Origin: an uncultured Lachnospiraceae bacterium
GTDB taxonomy: Bacteria; Bacillota; Clostridia; Lachnospirales; Lachnospiraceae
Reading direction: 5' to 3'
NCBI GenBank assembly: GCA_947177165.1
Contig: CAMWTP010000010.1
Coordinates: forward strand, 29,958 to 93,957
DNA length: 64,000 bases
The notes under the pieces are model-generated. The model had not been told where the DNA came from and did not search any database. It saw nothing but the letters and a program-made list of their open reading frames with translations. The first letter of the stretch is position 1. Every line of letters begins with the position of its first letter. Shown piece by piece: positions 21,492-29,485 of this stretch. Made by a program: the position numbers and the translations under genes.

Positions 21492-22394
21492 ATGAGTGTA
21501 AAAAATAAACAGGCCAGAGAAGGAATGGTAGAGAGCAGCAGCCTTGGAGGGCATATAGCCAATATTATTCTGGGTGTGATCTTAGTGGCAATTGCATTTT
21601 GCAGTGTCGTTCCCATGTGGCATGTATTGATGGCATCGCTGTCAGATGGAAGAGCCCTGTTTGCCAAGGAAGGGCTGGTACTTTTTCCAGTCGGAGGATT
21701 TAATCTGGATGGATATAAGATGGTATTTCAAGATTCCGGTATCTTGCGTTCTTACGCAGTTACGATCTTTTATGTGGCTGCCACGGCGGGATTAGGACTT
21801 GTATTGAATGTTATGGGCGGATATGTGCTCAGTCAGAGCAGCAGACTAAAACCGTTCTTTATTGCAGTTCTTATGTTTGCGATGATGTTCAACGGCGGAC
21901 TGATACCAACCTATATGGTTATAAATGGACTTGGTATGGTTGGAACTCCCTGGGCGGTCATTATTCCTGGCTGTACCAATGCAATGTTTATTATCATGGC
22001 CATGAACGCATTTCTCCAAGTGCCCCAGGCGACAGTGGAGGCAGCAAGAATAGATGGCGCAGGACATTTTAATCTGATGTTTCAGGTTATGCTTCCGCAG
22101 GCAAAAGGGATTATTTTGGTTACAGTGATCAATTCAGCACTGGGGGCATGGAATGCATGGTTCGAGGCGTCCATTTACCTTCCGAGACAACGTGACTGGT
22201 GGCCCTTACAGCTTGTGATCAGAGATTTGACTGCAAAAAATCAGGACTTCCTGAATTATGCGAACCCAGATTATAACCGTTATCTGATACAGTATGTTGT
22301 CATTGTGATTGCGACACTTCCAGTGCTGATCACCTTCCCATTCTTTCAAAAGAAGCTTGAGGAGAATATGGTGGTCGGCGCCGTGAAGGGTTAA
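21492..22394 (+). CDS. ABC sugar transporter permease 2 (YtcP-type)
   Basis: A 300-residue membrane protein with six hydrophobic segments and the coupling motif VEAARIDGAGHFNLMFQVMLP. It is a YtcP/MalG-like partner of the preceding permease, ending in the usual EENMVVGAVKG tail. GAAAGGCGG precedes the ATG. A strong hairpin (22406-22439) follows immediately, which may set the ratio of transporter to downstream transcript. Confidence 0.93.
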   Translation: MSVKNKQAREGMVESSSLGGHIANIILGVILVAIAFCSVVPMWHVLMASLSDGRALFAKEGLVLFPVGGFNLDGYKMVFQDSGILRSYAVTIFYVAATAGLGLVLNVMGGYVLSQSSRLKPFFIAVLMFAMMFNGGLIPTYMVINGLGMVGTPWAVIIPGCTNAMFIIMAMNAFLQVPQATVEAARIDGAGHFNLMFQVMLPQAKGIILVTVINSALGAWNAWFEASIYLPRQRDWWPLQLVIRDLTAKNQDFLNYANPDYNRYLIQYVVIVIATLPVLITFPFFQKKLEENMVVGAVKG

Positions 22395-22405
22395 GGCATT
22401 GTACA

Positions 22406-22439
22406 GGAAGTCTGCGTCTGTGCAGCATCCGCAGATTCC
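22406..22439 (+). repeat. Intra-operon hairpin after permease 2
   Basis: Arms GGAAGTCTGCG (22406-22416) and CGCAGATTCC (22430-22439) pair almost fully around a 13-base loop. No T-run follows, which points to an RNA-processing or stabilising hairpin rather than a terminator. Confidence 0.5.
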
Positions 22440-22489
22440 CTGAATCAATAAAAAGGAAAAAAGCTGTGCAGAAAGGTAGATGCATTGTA

Positions 22490-24022
22490 ATGAAAAGAAA
22501 ACATATATCAGCAATCGTTTTATCAGTTGTACTTGGTATGTCCACATTTCTTGGCGGATGTGGCAATCGTGAGGAAACAACAACAGCACCGGAGGAGAGT
22601 ATCAAAACGGAGGAAGGAACCGAAAGCTCATCGGAAGTACGCGGTGAAGTGCAGATGTGGGACGGCTATTATGAGGATACCTCAACAGGACTTTTGAGCT
22701 TTATACATTTTTATGAGGACGGAACTTATTATGCCCAATATTTTGATGGCAGTGTGCTGGATGCTGGAACTTATCAGGTCTTGGAGGAAGAGATGGAATA
22801 CAACGCAGATTCCGGAGCAGATGGCGATTTTGGAACGGAAGATGACAATACAAAAGCAACAGCTTCCCAGGTTGTGGAGATGACTTCTTATCAATCCGGC
22901 ACTGCGGTTAAAGTGGCTTTTATAGATGACCAATTGTGCGATATGTCCCTTGGCGGTATGGCAAATCATCGAACACTGACACATAACGCAGATTACGTAT
23001 ATGATCCGGATGTAGATGAGACAGCCATTGAACTGTTTGTATTTTATGCAGACAATAACATAGGAAGTAACTTTATTTTAAGCCATAACAGGACATTTGT
23101 CGACGTGACAGGGGATACGTTTCAGGATGGAAGCTGGGAGATGACGGAAGCAGGTACATATACACTTATTTATTCTGATGGTACAGAAGCAGTCCTAACG
23201 GTGGGGGCGGATGGCAGGAGTGCTATTCTTACAAAATCCGGAGGGGATGAACTGGCGCTGAAGAATACTTACGAGGAGGGTGATGATCTGTCCGGAGCAG
23301 TGATCCTGTCCCTTGTTGCAGAAGATGTTGAGGCAGGGCTTCCCATGGGAGTGGATCTCAGACTGGATTGTTATGGTGATAATACCTGCAAGCTGATTGT
23401 GGAAGTGTCACAGATAGGTGCTGAGATAGAAGCTGATCAGGGTACGTACAGTGTAACAGAAAGTTATCAGTATACTTTTAATTTTGAAAATGCAGGGAAT
23501 GTGGCAGGTACGCCTGATTACGCATCCGCAACGGAAAATAGTCTGGATGTAGCTGCAGTTTATAAGGCAGATATGGAGGTAGAATTTAATGGTTCCGTAA
23601 CACCGCTTTCCATTGATTCGGAGTTAAAAGGAACCTATGTAATGGGTGGTGCTGTGCAAGCGGCAGAAGTTGTGAATACGCTCACAGTAGACGATGCTGA
23701 GGTAGGACTTCCTATGGGAGTGAATCTCAGAATCGATATCTACAGTGATGATACTTGTAAATTGATTGTGGAAGTGGCACAGTTAGGAGCAGAGCTGGAA
23801 GCAGATCAGGGAACCTGTACTCTGGATGAAACCAACTTCAAGTATACCTTTGATTTTGAAAAGGCCGGAGAACTGATCAGTGAACCTGATTATGCATCTG
23901 CTACTGCTGAAGGTCTGGATATGACACTTGCATATAAAGCTGAAACAGAGGTAGAGTTCAACGGAACGTCAACACCTCTGAGTATTGACACTGTTTTGCA
24001 GGGAAGAATTGCAGCACAGTAA
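22490..24022 (+). CDS. Surface lipoprotein with tandem repeat domains
   Basis: A 510-residue lipoprotein: KRKH basic start, hydrophobic stretch, LGGC lipobox about 24 residues in, then a Thr/Glu/Ser-rich linker. The C-terminal half holds two copies of a beta domain of about 110 residues, each with GLPMGV[DN]LR, TCKLIVEV, EADQGT, DYASAT and EVEFNG. The N-terminal half has shorter beta modules (GTYYAQYFDG type). I do not recognise the family. Its place after the ABC permeases suggests a surface glycan-binding role, which is inference. The start is ambiguous: ATG 22490 gives a normal lipoprotein signal, while a GTG at 22466 has a slightly better spaced AAGG. Confidence 0.75.
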   Translation: MKRKHISAIVLSVVLGMSTFLGGCGNREETTTAPEESIKTEEGTESSSEVRGEVQMWDGYYEDTSTGLLSFIHFYEDGTYYAQYFDGSVLDAGTYQVLEEEMEYNADSGADGDFGTEDDNTKATASQVVEMTSYQSGTAVKVAFIDDQLCDMSLGGMANHRTLTHNADYVYDPDVDETAIELFVFYADNNIGSNFILSHNRTFVDVTGDTFQDGSWEMTEAGTYTLIYSDGTEAVLTVGADGRSAILTKSGGDELALKNTYEEGDDLSGAVILSLVAEDVEAGLPMGVDLRLDCYGDNTCKLIVEVSQIGAEIEADQGTYSVTESYQYTFNFENAGNVAGTPDYASATENSLDVAAVYKADMEVEFNGSVTPLSIDSELKGTYVMGGAVQAAEVVNTLTVDDAEVGLPMGVNLRIDIYSDDTCKLIVEVAQLGAELEADQGTCTLDETNFKYTFDFEKAGELISEPDYASATAEGLDMTLAYKAETEVEFNGTSTPLSIDTVLQGRIAAQ

Positions 24023-24035
24023 AAGCGATAAAGGG

Positions 24036-24092
24036 ATTTGTTGCTATCTGCCGCAAAGAATTTGGAAGGAACCTTTGCGGCAGATGACAAAT
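24036..24092 (+). repeat. Strong intra-operon hairpin before GH43
   Basis: A perfect 13-base stem, ATCTGCCGCAAAG (24046-24058) with CTTTGCGGCAGAT (24073-24085), is extended by ATTTGT/ACAAAT outer arms. No T-run follows. It probably shields or processes the mRNA between the transport genes and the enzyme genes. Confidence 0.6.
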
Positions 24093-24113
24093 AGGGGAAA
24101 GGTGGGCGGTATC

Positions 24114-25481
24114 ATGTTTTATAACATTGATATGGGCATTGGGCAGATTCTCGGAAAAGAACAGACCGCAGCTATATTTGACAGATTTTTACCGGAAATG
24201 AGGGCAAAAGTGGAAAGTCAGTCAGCTATCAGGGGCATGTCAATTCGAAAGCTGGCTGAATATGCAAAGGGGGCAGTTCCAGAAAAAGTACTGGCGGCTA
24301 TGGATGCGGAGCTGAGAAAAATACCAATCAACAGAGAGGAAGAAAATTCAGAAAAAGCGGCAGTGTGGCTGAACAGCCAGCCCCTGACTAGGGAAGCGGC
24401 TGAACAGATTGATTTTCCGATACAGGCAGCTGTTTATCCGGGCAGAACGTGGAGGGACACAAATGGAAGAAGGATACAGGCACATGGCGGCGCACTGTTT
24501 TATGAGGATGATACCTATTACTGGTATGGAGAAAATAAAGACCGCACAGATGGTATATGCAGTATCTGGACATGGGGCATTCGTGCTTATGTTTCCAAGG
24601 ATTTATATAACTGGGAGGATAAAGGGCTGATCATAGAACCGAACCTGACAAACCCACAGTCAAACCTTTATCCTACGGCACGAGTGGATCGTCCGCATAT
24701 ACTGAAATGTGAAAAGACAGGGAAGTATGTGTGCTGGCTTAAGCTTTCGGGGGATAGTGCCTGCTTTACAGTTCTTCAGGCAGATTCATTTTTGGGGCCT
24801 TACGAAATGACAGAAGAGAATTACCGTCCATTTGGAAGAATGGTTGGAGATTTCGACATTGTAAAAGGAGAGAATGGTAAAGCGTATCTTTTTATGGACA
24901 GTGGCCACGAAGGAATTATTGGTATGGAGTTATCTGAGGATTTTATTAAGGTTGAAAAAGACGTTTCCATACAATATGAAGGTTTGCATGCACCTTTTTG
25001 CCGGGAGGGGGTTGCCCTTTTTGAACGCAAAGGAAAGAAATATATGCTGACCAGTGGAATGAGTGGATATATTCCGAATAAAAGTGATTGCGCCTGTTCT
25101 GATAGCTGGACAAAAGGTTTTGTAAGTAGTGGAAATCCACATATAGAAGATAAAACAAACTCATCTTACAATAGTCAGATTTCCCAGGTATTCAAGATAC
25201 CCGGAAAAAAAGATCTGTATGTTTCCATCGCTGACCGATGGGTTCCGGATTATCCGGTGGATGCAGCCCGGGCGGATATGATAGAACGGGCGATAGCGGC
25301 GCATTATGAACCGGATAAGTATCAAGTGAGTCCTGCGGAAAAGCAGGATCTGATGAACAGTCCCATGTTGGAGAGTGCAAATACTTCTGCCGCGGATTAT
25401 GTCTGGCTGCCGCTTACGTTTGATGGTGACAGGGTATACATAAAGTGGCAGGATAGTTGGAAACTTGAGGATTATGAATAA
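24114..25481 (+). CDS. GH43-type glycoside hydrolase with N-terminal helical module
   Basis: A 455-residue cytoplasmic enzyme. Residues 1-100 form a helical module with GMSIRKLAEYAKGAV, also found at the C-terminus of the GH2 enzyme at 29486. The rest is a five-bladed GH43-like domain with WRDTNGRRIQAHGG (catalytic base Asp region), YYWYGENK, VDRPHIL (modulating Asp) and a REGVALFERKGKKY segment holding the likely acid Glu. The AHGG/YYWYGENK signature resembles enzymes called galactan 1,3-beta-galactosidases. The start ATG 24114 is preceded by AGGGGAAAGG; a longer reading frame upstream lacks support and would run through the hairpin. The GH43 protein at 33830 is a paralog without the module. 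Confidence 0.82.
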   Translation: MFYNIDMGIGQILGKEQTAAIFDRFLPEMRAKVESQSAIRGMSIRKLAEYAKGAVPEKVLAAMDAELRKIPINREEENSEKAAVWLNSQPLTREAAEQIDFPIQAAVYPGRTWRDTNGRRIQAHGGALFYEDDTYYWYGENKDRTDGICSIWTWGIRAYVSKDLYNWEDKGLIIEPNLTNPQSNLYPTARVDRPHILKCEKTGKYVCWLKLSGDSACFTVLQADSFLGPYEMTEENYRPFGRMVGDFDIVKGENGKAYLFMDSGHEGIIGMELSEDFIKVEKDVSIQYEGLHAPFCREGVALFERKGKKYMLTSGMSGYIPNKSDCACSDSWTKGFVSSGNPHIEDKTNSSYNSQISQVFKIPGKKDLYVSIADRWVPDYPVDAARADMIERAIAAHYEPDKYQVSPAEKQDLMNSPMLESANTSAADYVWLPLTFDGDRVYIKWQDSWKLEDYE

Positions 25482-25501
25482 AGAAATTGGAGAGAACTGC
25501 C

Positions 25502-27934
25502 ATGAAAAAAATAGATTTTAACCATGAATGGATATTCACCCAGGAAGGAACCGACCGACGGGAGGAGGTGACACTTCCTCATGACGCGATGATCAATACA
25601 AATCGTAATCCCAACATGCACAATTATTTCCTGCTTGCGGGGTTTGAGGGCGGTAATTATATCTATACTAAAAAATATTTTGTACCAAAGGAATTCGAAC
25701 AAAAAACACTGATTCTGGAATTTGAAGCGGTTTATTGTATGAGCACAGTATATGTAAATGGTAAATCGGTATATGAAAAACCATATGGATTTACACCTTT
25801 TCAGGTACTGCTAAATCCGCACTTGAAATATGACACTGAGAATGAAATACGTGTAGAGGTCAATGTGCCAAAGGACGGGCATGGACGATGGTACACGGGT
25901 GGGGGAATTTACCGCCCGGTAACCCTCTATATAGGTGAAGAACAATATATAGAGCTTTATGGTGTAAAAGTAACCACGCTCGATATTCATCCGGCAAAGC
26001 TGCGCGTAGATGTTGCGGTTCATGGAATGGGGCAGGTCTCAGTGGAAATTCACAAAGACGAAAAAACCGTTTTTTCCGGCAGTGCAGATGTGGAAAACGG
26101 AATTGCAAAAATTACGTTAACGATTCCAGATGCGAAGCTGTGGAGTGCGGAGACACCCGAACTGTATCAGGCAGTTGTCACCCTGACTCAGAATGAAAAA
26201 ATCTGTGATAAAGTGATTGAGACGTTCGGTATCCGAACAATTGAGGTAAATCCGGAGAACGGACTTCTGATCAACGGAAAACCTACATTTCTGAGGGGCG
26301 GTTGTATCCACAATGACAACGGTGTGATCGGTGTCATTAATAATGACGCAACAGAAATGCACAGGGCACTGATCTTGAAAAAGTCAGGATTTAATGCGCT
26401 TCGTTCTGCCCATCATCCTATGTCACGGAGTCTGATGAAGGCATGTGATGAGGTAGGATTGTATGTCATGGACGAGGCGTTTGATTATTGGTATCGCCCC
26501 AAAGGGGGGAATCCACATTGCGGCGTATTTCTGGATACATTTCGTGAGGATACGAAAGCCATGGTACAGGATGCGTACAATCATCCTTGTGTTGTGCTCT
26601 ATTCCATTGGGAATGAGATTCCTGAAGCCGGAAGTATGAAAGGAGTCCGCATCGGAAAGGAAATCGTGGATGTGATTCACAGCCTGGATACGACTCGTCT
26701 GACGACTCTTTGTCCAAGTGTACACTGGCTCAGGGAATATCTTGACGGAACGCCATATCTGACCGAGGATGAGGATATGTGGATGGCACAGAGTCCGGAG
26801 AATAAAGAAAGAGACTGGAAGCATTATATGAAAATCTTTATGGGTGCTGCAGCAAATATACCGGATAATGAGAAAAATCTCCCATATCCACCTACTTTGA
26901 TCCAGATGGATGAAGAGGCTACTAAAAATCTTTATCCTTATCTGGACATCGCGGGCTACAATTATTATGAGGATAAATACGACGTACTGCACGAGCTTCA
27001 TCCGGAACGAGTCCTGCTGGGGACTGAGACAAGGGGAGAGAGAATTGTGGAAACCATGCGTTATGCCCGCAAGCACCCCTTTCTGATTGGCGATTTTATC
27101 TGGACATTGCAGGAACATCTGGGGGAAGCAAACTGCTGCAATATCTCTTATGGTGCAAGACAACAGGAAAAGAGTCATTTGTCTGGCAAAGATTATCCAT
27201 GGCTGATCAATTATGGCGGTACAATTGACCTGATCGGCACGATACTTCCATCTATCCATAAGTACGAATTTGCATGGGATGAGAAGAAAAGGGGACTGTA
27301 TCTGGCGTCTCAGCCACCTGTTCATGGGGGGCTGGCGCCGGATGTGGGCGGCTACAGGTGGACAGATACCGTGGAAGGCTGGACCTATGATGGCTATGAA
27401 GGGAAAGCAACCTGGATAGATGCATACACGGATGCATCTGAAGTTGAGGTATTTGTCAATGGAATCAGTGCTGGCAGAAGTGTGGTAAAGGATTATTTTG
27501 CGAAGGTTGCCTGTATATATGAGCCGGGGGAAGTGGTTGGTGTAGGCTATGACGCAGACGGACGGGAAATTTATCGGACCAGTATGAAGACAGCACACTG
27601 TGATACGATGATTACCGCAGTTCCAGATAAGACTATACTTTGGGCAGGGGAAGAGGATTTTTGCTTTATTGATGTGTCAGTTACGGATTTTGAGGGAACA
27701 CTGAAATTGCTTCCGGAACGGAATATCAATATTCATGTGGAAGGCGAAGGCAGTATACAGGGATTTGGGAGTGCAAACCATTTGAATGTGGAAAAGTATA
27801 ATCAGCGGCATCACACTACTTATCTGGGAAGGCTGCAGGCAGTCATCCGCAGTGGGAAAGACAGCGGGGAAATAAAGGTTACATTTTCCGGTGATGGCAT
27901 GGCGGATACAGTGGTCAGGCTGCTGGTGAAATAG
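25502..27934 (+). CDS. GH2 beta-galactosidase-like glycoside hydrolase (1)
   Basis: An 810-residue cytoplasmic GH2 enzyme: N-terminal jelly-roll sugar-binding domain (VTLPHDAMI, FEAVYCMSTVYVNGK), an immunoglobulin-like domain, a TIM barrel and C-terminal DUF4982-like beta domains (VEVFVNGISAGR). The catalytic acid/base is the Glu in YSIGNEIPE and the likely nucleophile is the Glu in LGTETRGE. It probably removes terminal beta-linked galactose, though glucuronate or other sugars are possible in GH2. GGAGAG lies 8 bases before ATG 25502. It follows the GH43 gene by 20 bases in the same operon. Confidence 0.9.
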   Translation: MKKIDFNHEWIFTQEGTDRREEVTLPHDAMINTNRNPNMHNYFLLAGFEGGNYIYTKKYFVPKEFEQKTLILEFEAVYCMSTVYVNGKSVYEKPYGFTPFQVLLNPHLKYDTENEIRVEVNVPKDGHGRWYTGGGIYRPVTLYIGEEQYIELYGVKVTTLDIHPAKLRVDVAVHGMGQVSVEIHKDEKTVFSGSADVENGIAKITLTIPDAKLWSAETPELYQAVVTLTQNEKICDKVIETFGIRTIEVNPENGLLINGKPTFLRGGCIHNDNGVIGVINNDATEMHRALILKKSGFNALRSAHHPMSRSLMKACDEVGLYVMDEAFDYWYRPKGGNPHCGVFLDTFREDTKAMVQDAYNHPCVVLYSIGNEIPEAGSMKGVRIGKEIVDVIHSLDTTRLTTLCPSVHWLREYLDGTPYLTEDEDMWMAQSPENKERDWKHYMKIFMGAAANIPDNEKNLPYPPTLIQMDEEATKNLYPYLDIAGYNYYEDKYDVLHELHPERVLLGTETRGERIVETMRYARKHPFLIGDFIWTLQEHLGEANCCNISYGARQQEKSHLSGKDYPWLINYGGTIDLIGTILPSIHKYEFAWDEKKRGLYLASQPPVHGGLAPDVGGYRWTDTVEGWTYDGYEGKATWIDAYTDASEVEVFVNGISAGRSVVKDYFAKVACIYEPGEVVGVGYDADGREIYRTSMKTAHCDTMITAVPDKTILWAGEEDFCFIDVSVTDFEGTLKLLPERNINIHVEGEGSIQGFGSANHLNVEKYNQRHHTTYLGRLQAVIRSGKDSGEIKVTFSGDGMADTVVRLLVK

Positions 27935-27953
27935 GGGCATGGAGGAGTTGCTC

Positions 27954-29219
27954 ATGGGAAATTATCATGATAAATTAAAAAATTCTAATTTATTTGCAGG
28001 GATGGTTTACAGTGCATGTAAAATGGGGGCGTGGTGCTACAGTTATAACCGTAGGAATATGTTTTATTCTACATGTCCGAATCAGCAGGAATTTATGATG
28101 TTTTTTTCCATGAGCGGCTGTCTGGATTATATTTTCTCGGATGAAGTGGACACGACAAAACCGGTTTTTCTCAGCGATTCAATAGGGATGCTCTGGGTGG
28201 CGGATTATCTTTATCAGAATGAACAGCCGGATCTGGTTATAGTGATCGGGCCTGTATTTAACAGCAATTCTTCTGTTCGCGGAATCGAGGATTCCCTGAG
28301 GAGTCTGAACTTCTCCATTCAGGTGCGCAAAAATCTGCTTCAGATTCTGCAGAAAGTGCCCATAGTGTCACTGGACATGATGTACCAGTATGCTTCCATG
28401 CTGCATTATACTGTGACGGAAGAGATTGTGACTTCCCGAGATTTTCAGTTTCAGCATTCCTGCCAGAATTCTGAGGAGGAGATGACATATGCATCAGTGG
28501 AGAGGGTTAGTATGGAAAGGGTGCGCATGTCTGAAGAGATGATTCTGCAGATGATAAGGGAAGGGAATCAGGACTGTAAACGGTTGATGCGCGAGCAGGT
28601 AGTACTTGCCAGACCTGATGATTATCAGACTAAATCACCTCAGAGGGAGGATAAAAATACTGTTTTGATTTTTGCGGCGCTTTGTTCGAGGGCAGCCATG
28701 GAAGGCGGTTTGTCTCTCAGAACTGCCAAGAATATGGAGATTCAGTACATCACGGCGGTTGAACAGGCCAATGCAGTGACGGAGCTGATCAATATTCGGG
28801 AAAAGATGATGGAAGATTTTGCAGCACGGGTGCATGAGTGCAGGACTCATCCGGAGGTTTCCCGGGTGGTGCGGGATTGTTGTGATTATATCCAGAATAA
28901 TCTGCTGGAACCATTGGAGCTTACGGATATTGCAAAAGAGGTGGGGTATACGGAATATTATCTGACCAAGAAGTTCTATAAGGAAATGGGTGTCCGTCTC
29001 TCTGATTATATTAAGGATGCCAGGATAGAGCTGGCGAAGATATGGCTTGTGGCTACACAGAAAAGCATTGAGGAGATCAGTGATCAGATGTATTTTGGAT
29101 CGAGGAGTTATTTTAGCAAGGTATTTCGTCAGAAAGTCGGCATGACACCTGCAGCTTATAGGGGGCAGGTGGATGTGAACACGGATAGCAGGAAAGGCAG
29201 AAAGGAATGGAAAGAATGA
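27954..29219 (+). CDS. AraC-family transcriptional regulator (2)
   Basis: A 421-residue regulator with an N-terminal sensing domain rich in Met, Tyr and Cys and a C-terminal AraC DNA-binding domain (about residues 310-410, with LTDIAKEVGYTEYYLTKKFY and IEEISDQMYFGSRSYFSKVF). ATG 27954 is chosen because GGAGG sits 8 bases before it; the in-frame ATG 27939 lacks a site. It is embedded between two GH2 genes and its stop overlaps the start of the next small gene (ATGA). It probably controls the surrounding hydrolase operon. Confidence 0.9.
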   Translation: MGNYHDKLKNSNLFAGMVYSACKMGAWCYSYNRRNMFYSTCPNQQEFMMFFSMSGCLDYIFSDEVDTTKPVFLSDSIGMLWVADYLYQNEQPDLVIVIGPVFNSNSSVRGIEDSLRSLNFSIQVRKNLLQILQKVPIVSLDMMYQYASMLHYTVTEEIVTSRDFQFQHSCQNSEEEMTYASVERVSMERVRMSEEMILQMIREGNQDCKRLMREQVVLARPDDYQTKSPQREDKNTVLIFAALCSRAAMEGGLSLRTAKNMEIQYITAVEQANAVTELINIREKMMEDFAARVHECRTHPEVSRVVRDCCDYIQNNLLEPLELTDIAKEVGYTEYYLTKKFYKEMGVRLSDYIKDARIELAKIWLVATQKSIEEISDQMYFGSRSYFSKVFRQKVGMTPAAYRGQVDVNTDSRKGRKEWKE

Positions 29220-29440
29220 GATTGAAAAAAGACATAGACATTGTGAATTTCATGAAAGAAGTCAGTGAATGTGAAGGAAATGTTTTCTTTGAATCGCCCG
29301 AGGACAAGATTGACTTAAAATCCGTATTGTCACAGTATGTGTTTATCTCTATTCTTAATAATAAAAAGCTGATGGAGAGTGGTACGATTCGATGTGAGTC
29401 CTCGGACGATTTTGAGCATCTTGCATCATATCTGGAGTAA
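29216..29440 (+). CDS. Small HPr-like protein, translationally coupled to AraC regulator
   Basis: A 74-residue protein whose pattern (a variable first strand, then IDLKSVLSQYVF, then a strand, then DDFEHLASYL) resembles the second half of an HPr fold, but no phosphorylatable His is visible. Its ATG overlaps the AraC stop as ATGA and AAAGGAATGG lies upstream, so translation is coupled. Such HPr-like proteins are common and uncharacterised in clostridia. A regulatory partner role for the AraC protein is an inference from coupling alone. Confidence 0.55.
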   Translation: MRLKKDIDIVNFMKEVSECEGNVFFESPEDKIDLKSVLSQYVFISILNNKKLMESGTIRCESSDDFEHLASYLE

Positions 29441-29485
29441 AGAACTGTTCCAGAGAAACATGAGGATAAAGAATGGAGGAGAGAA

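Noticed and set aside
26423..27598. Long open frame (391 codons) on the minus strand
   Set aside because: It lies wholly antisense to the GH2 gene, which has clear domains and catalytic residues; no start signal is seen.
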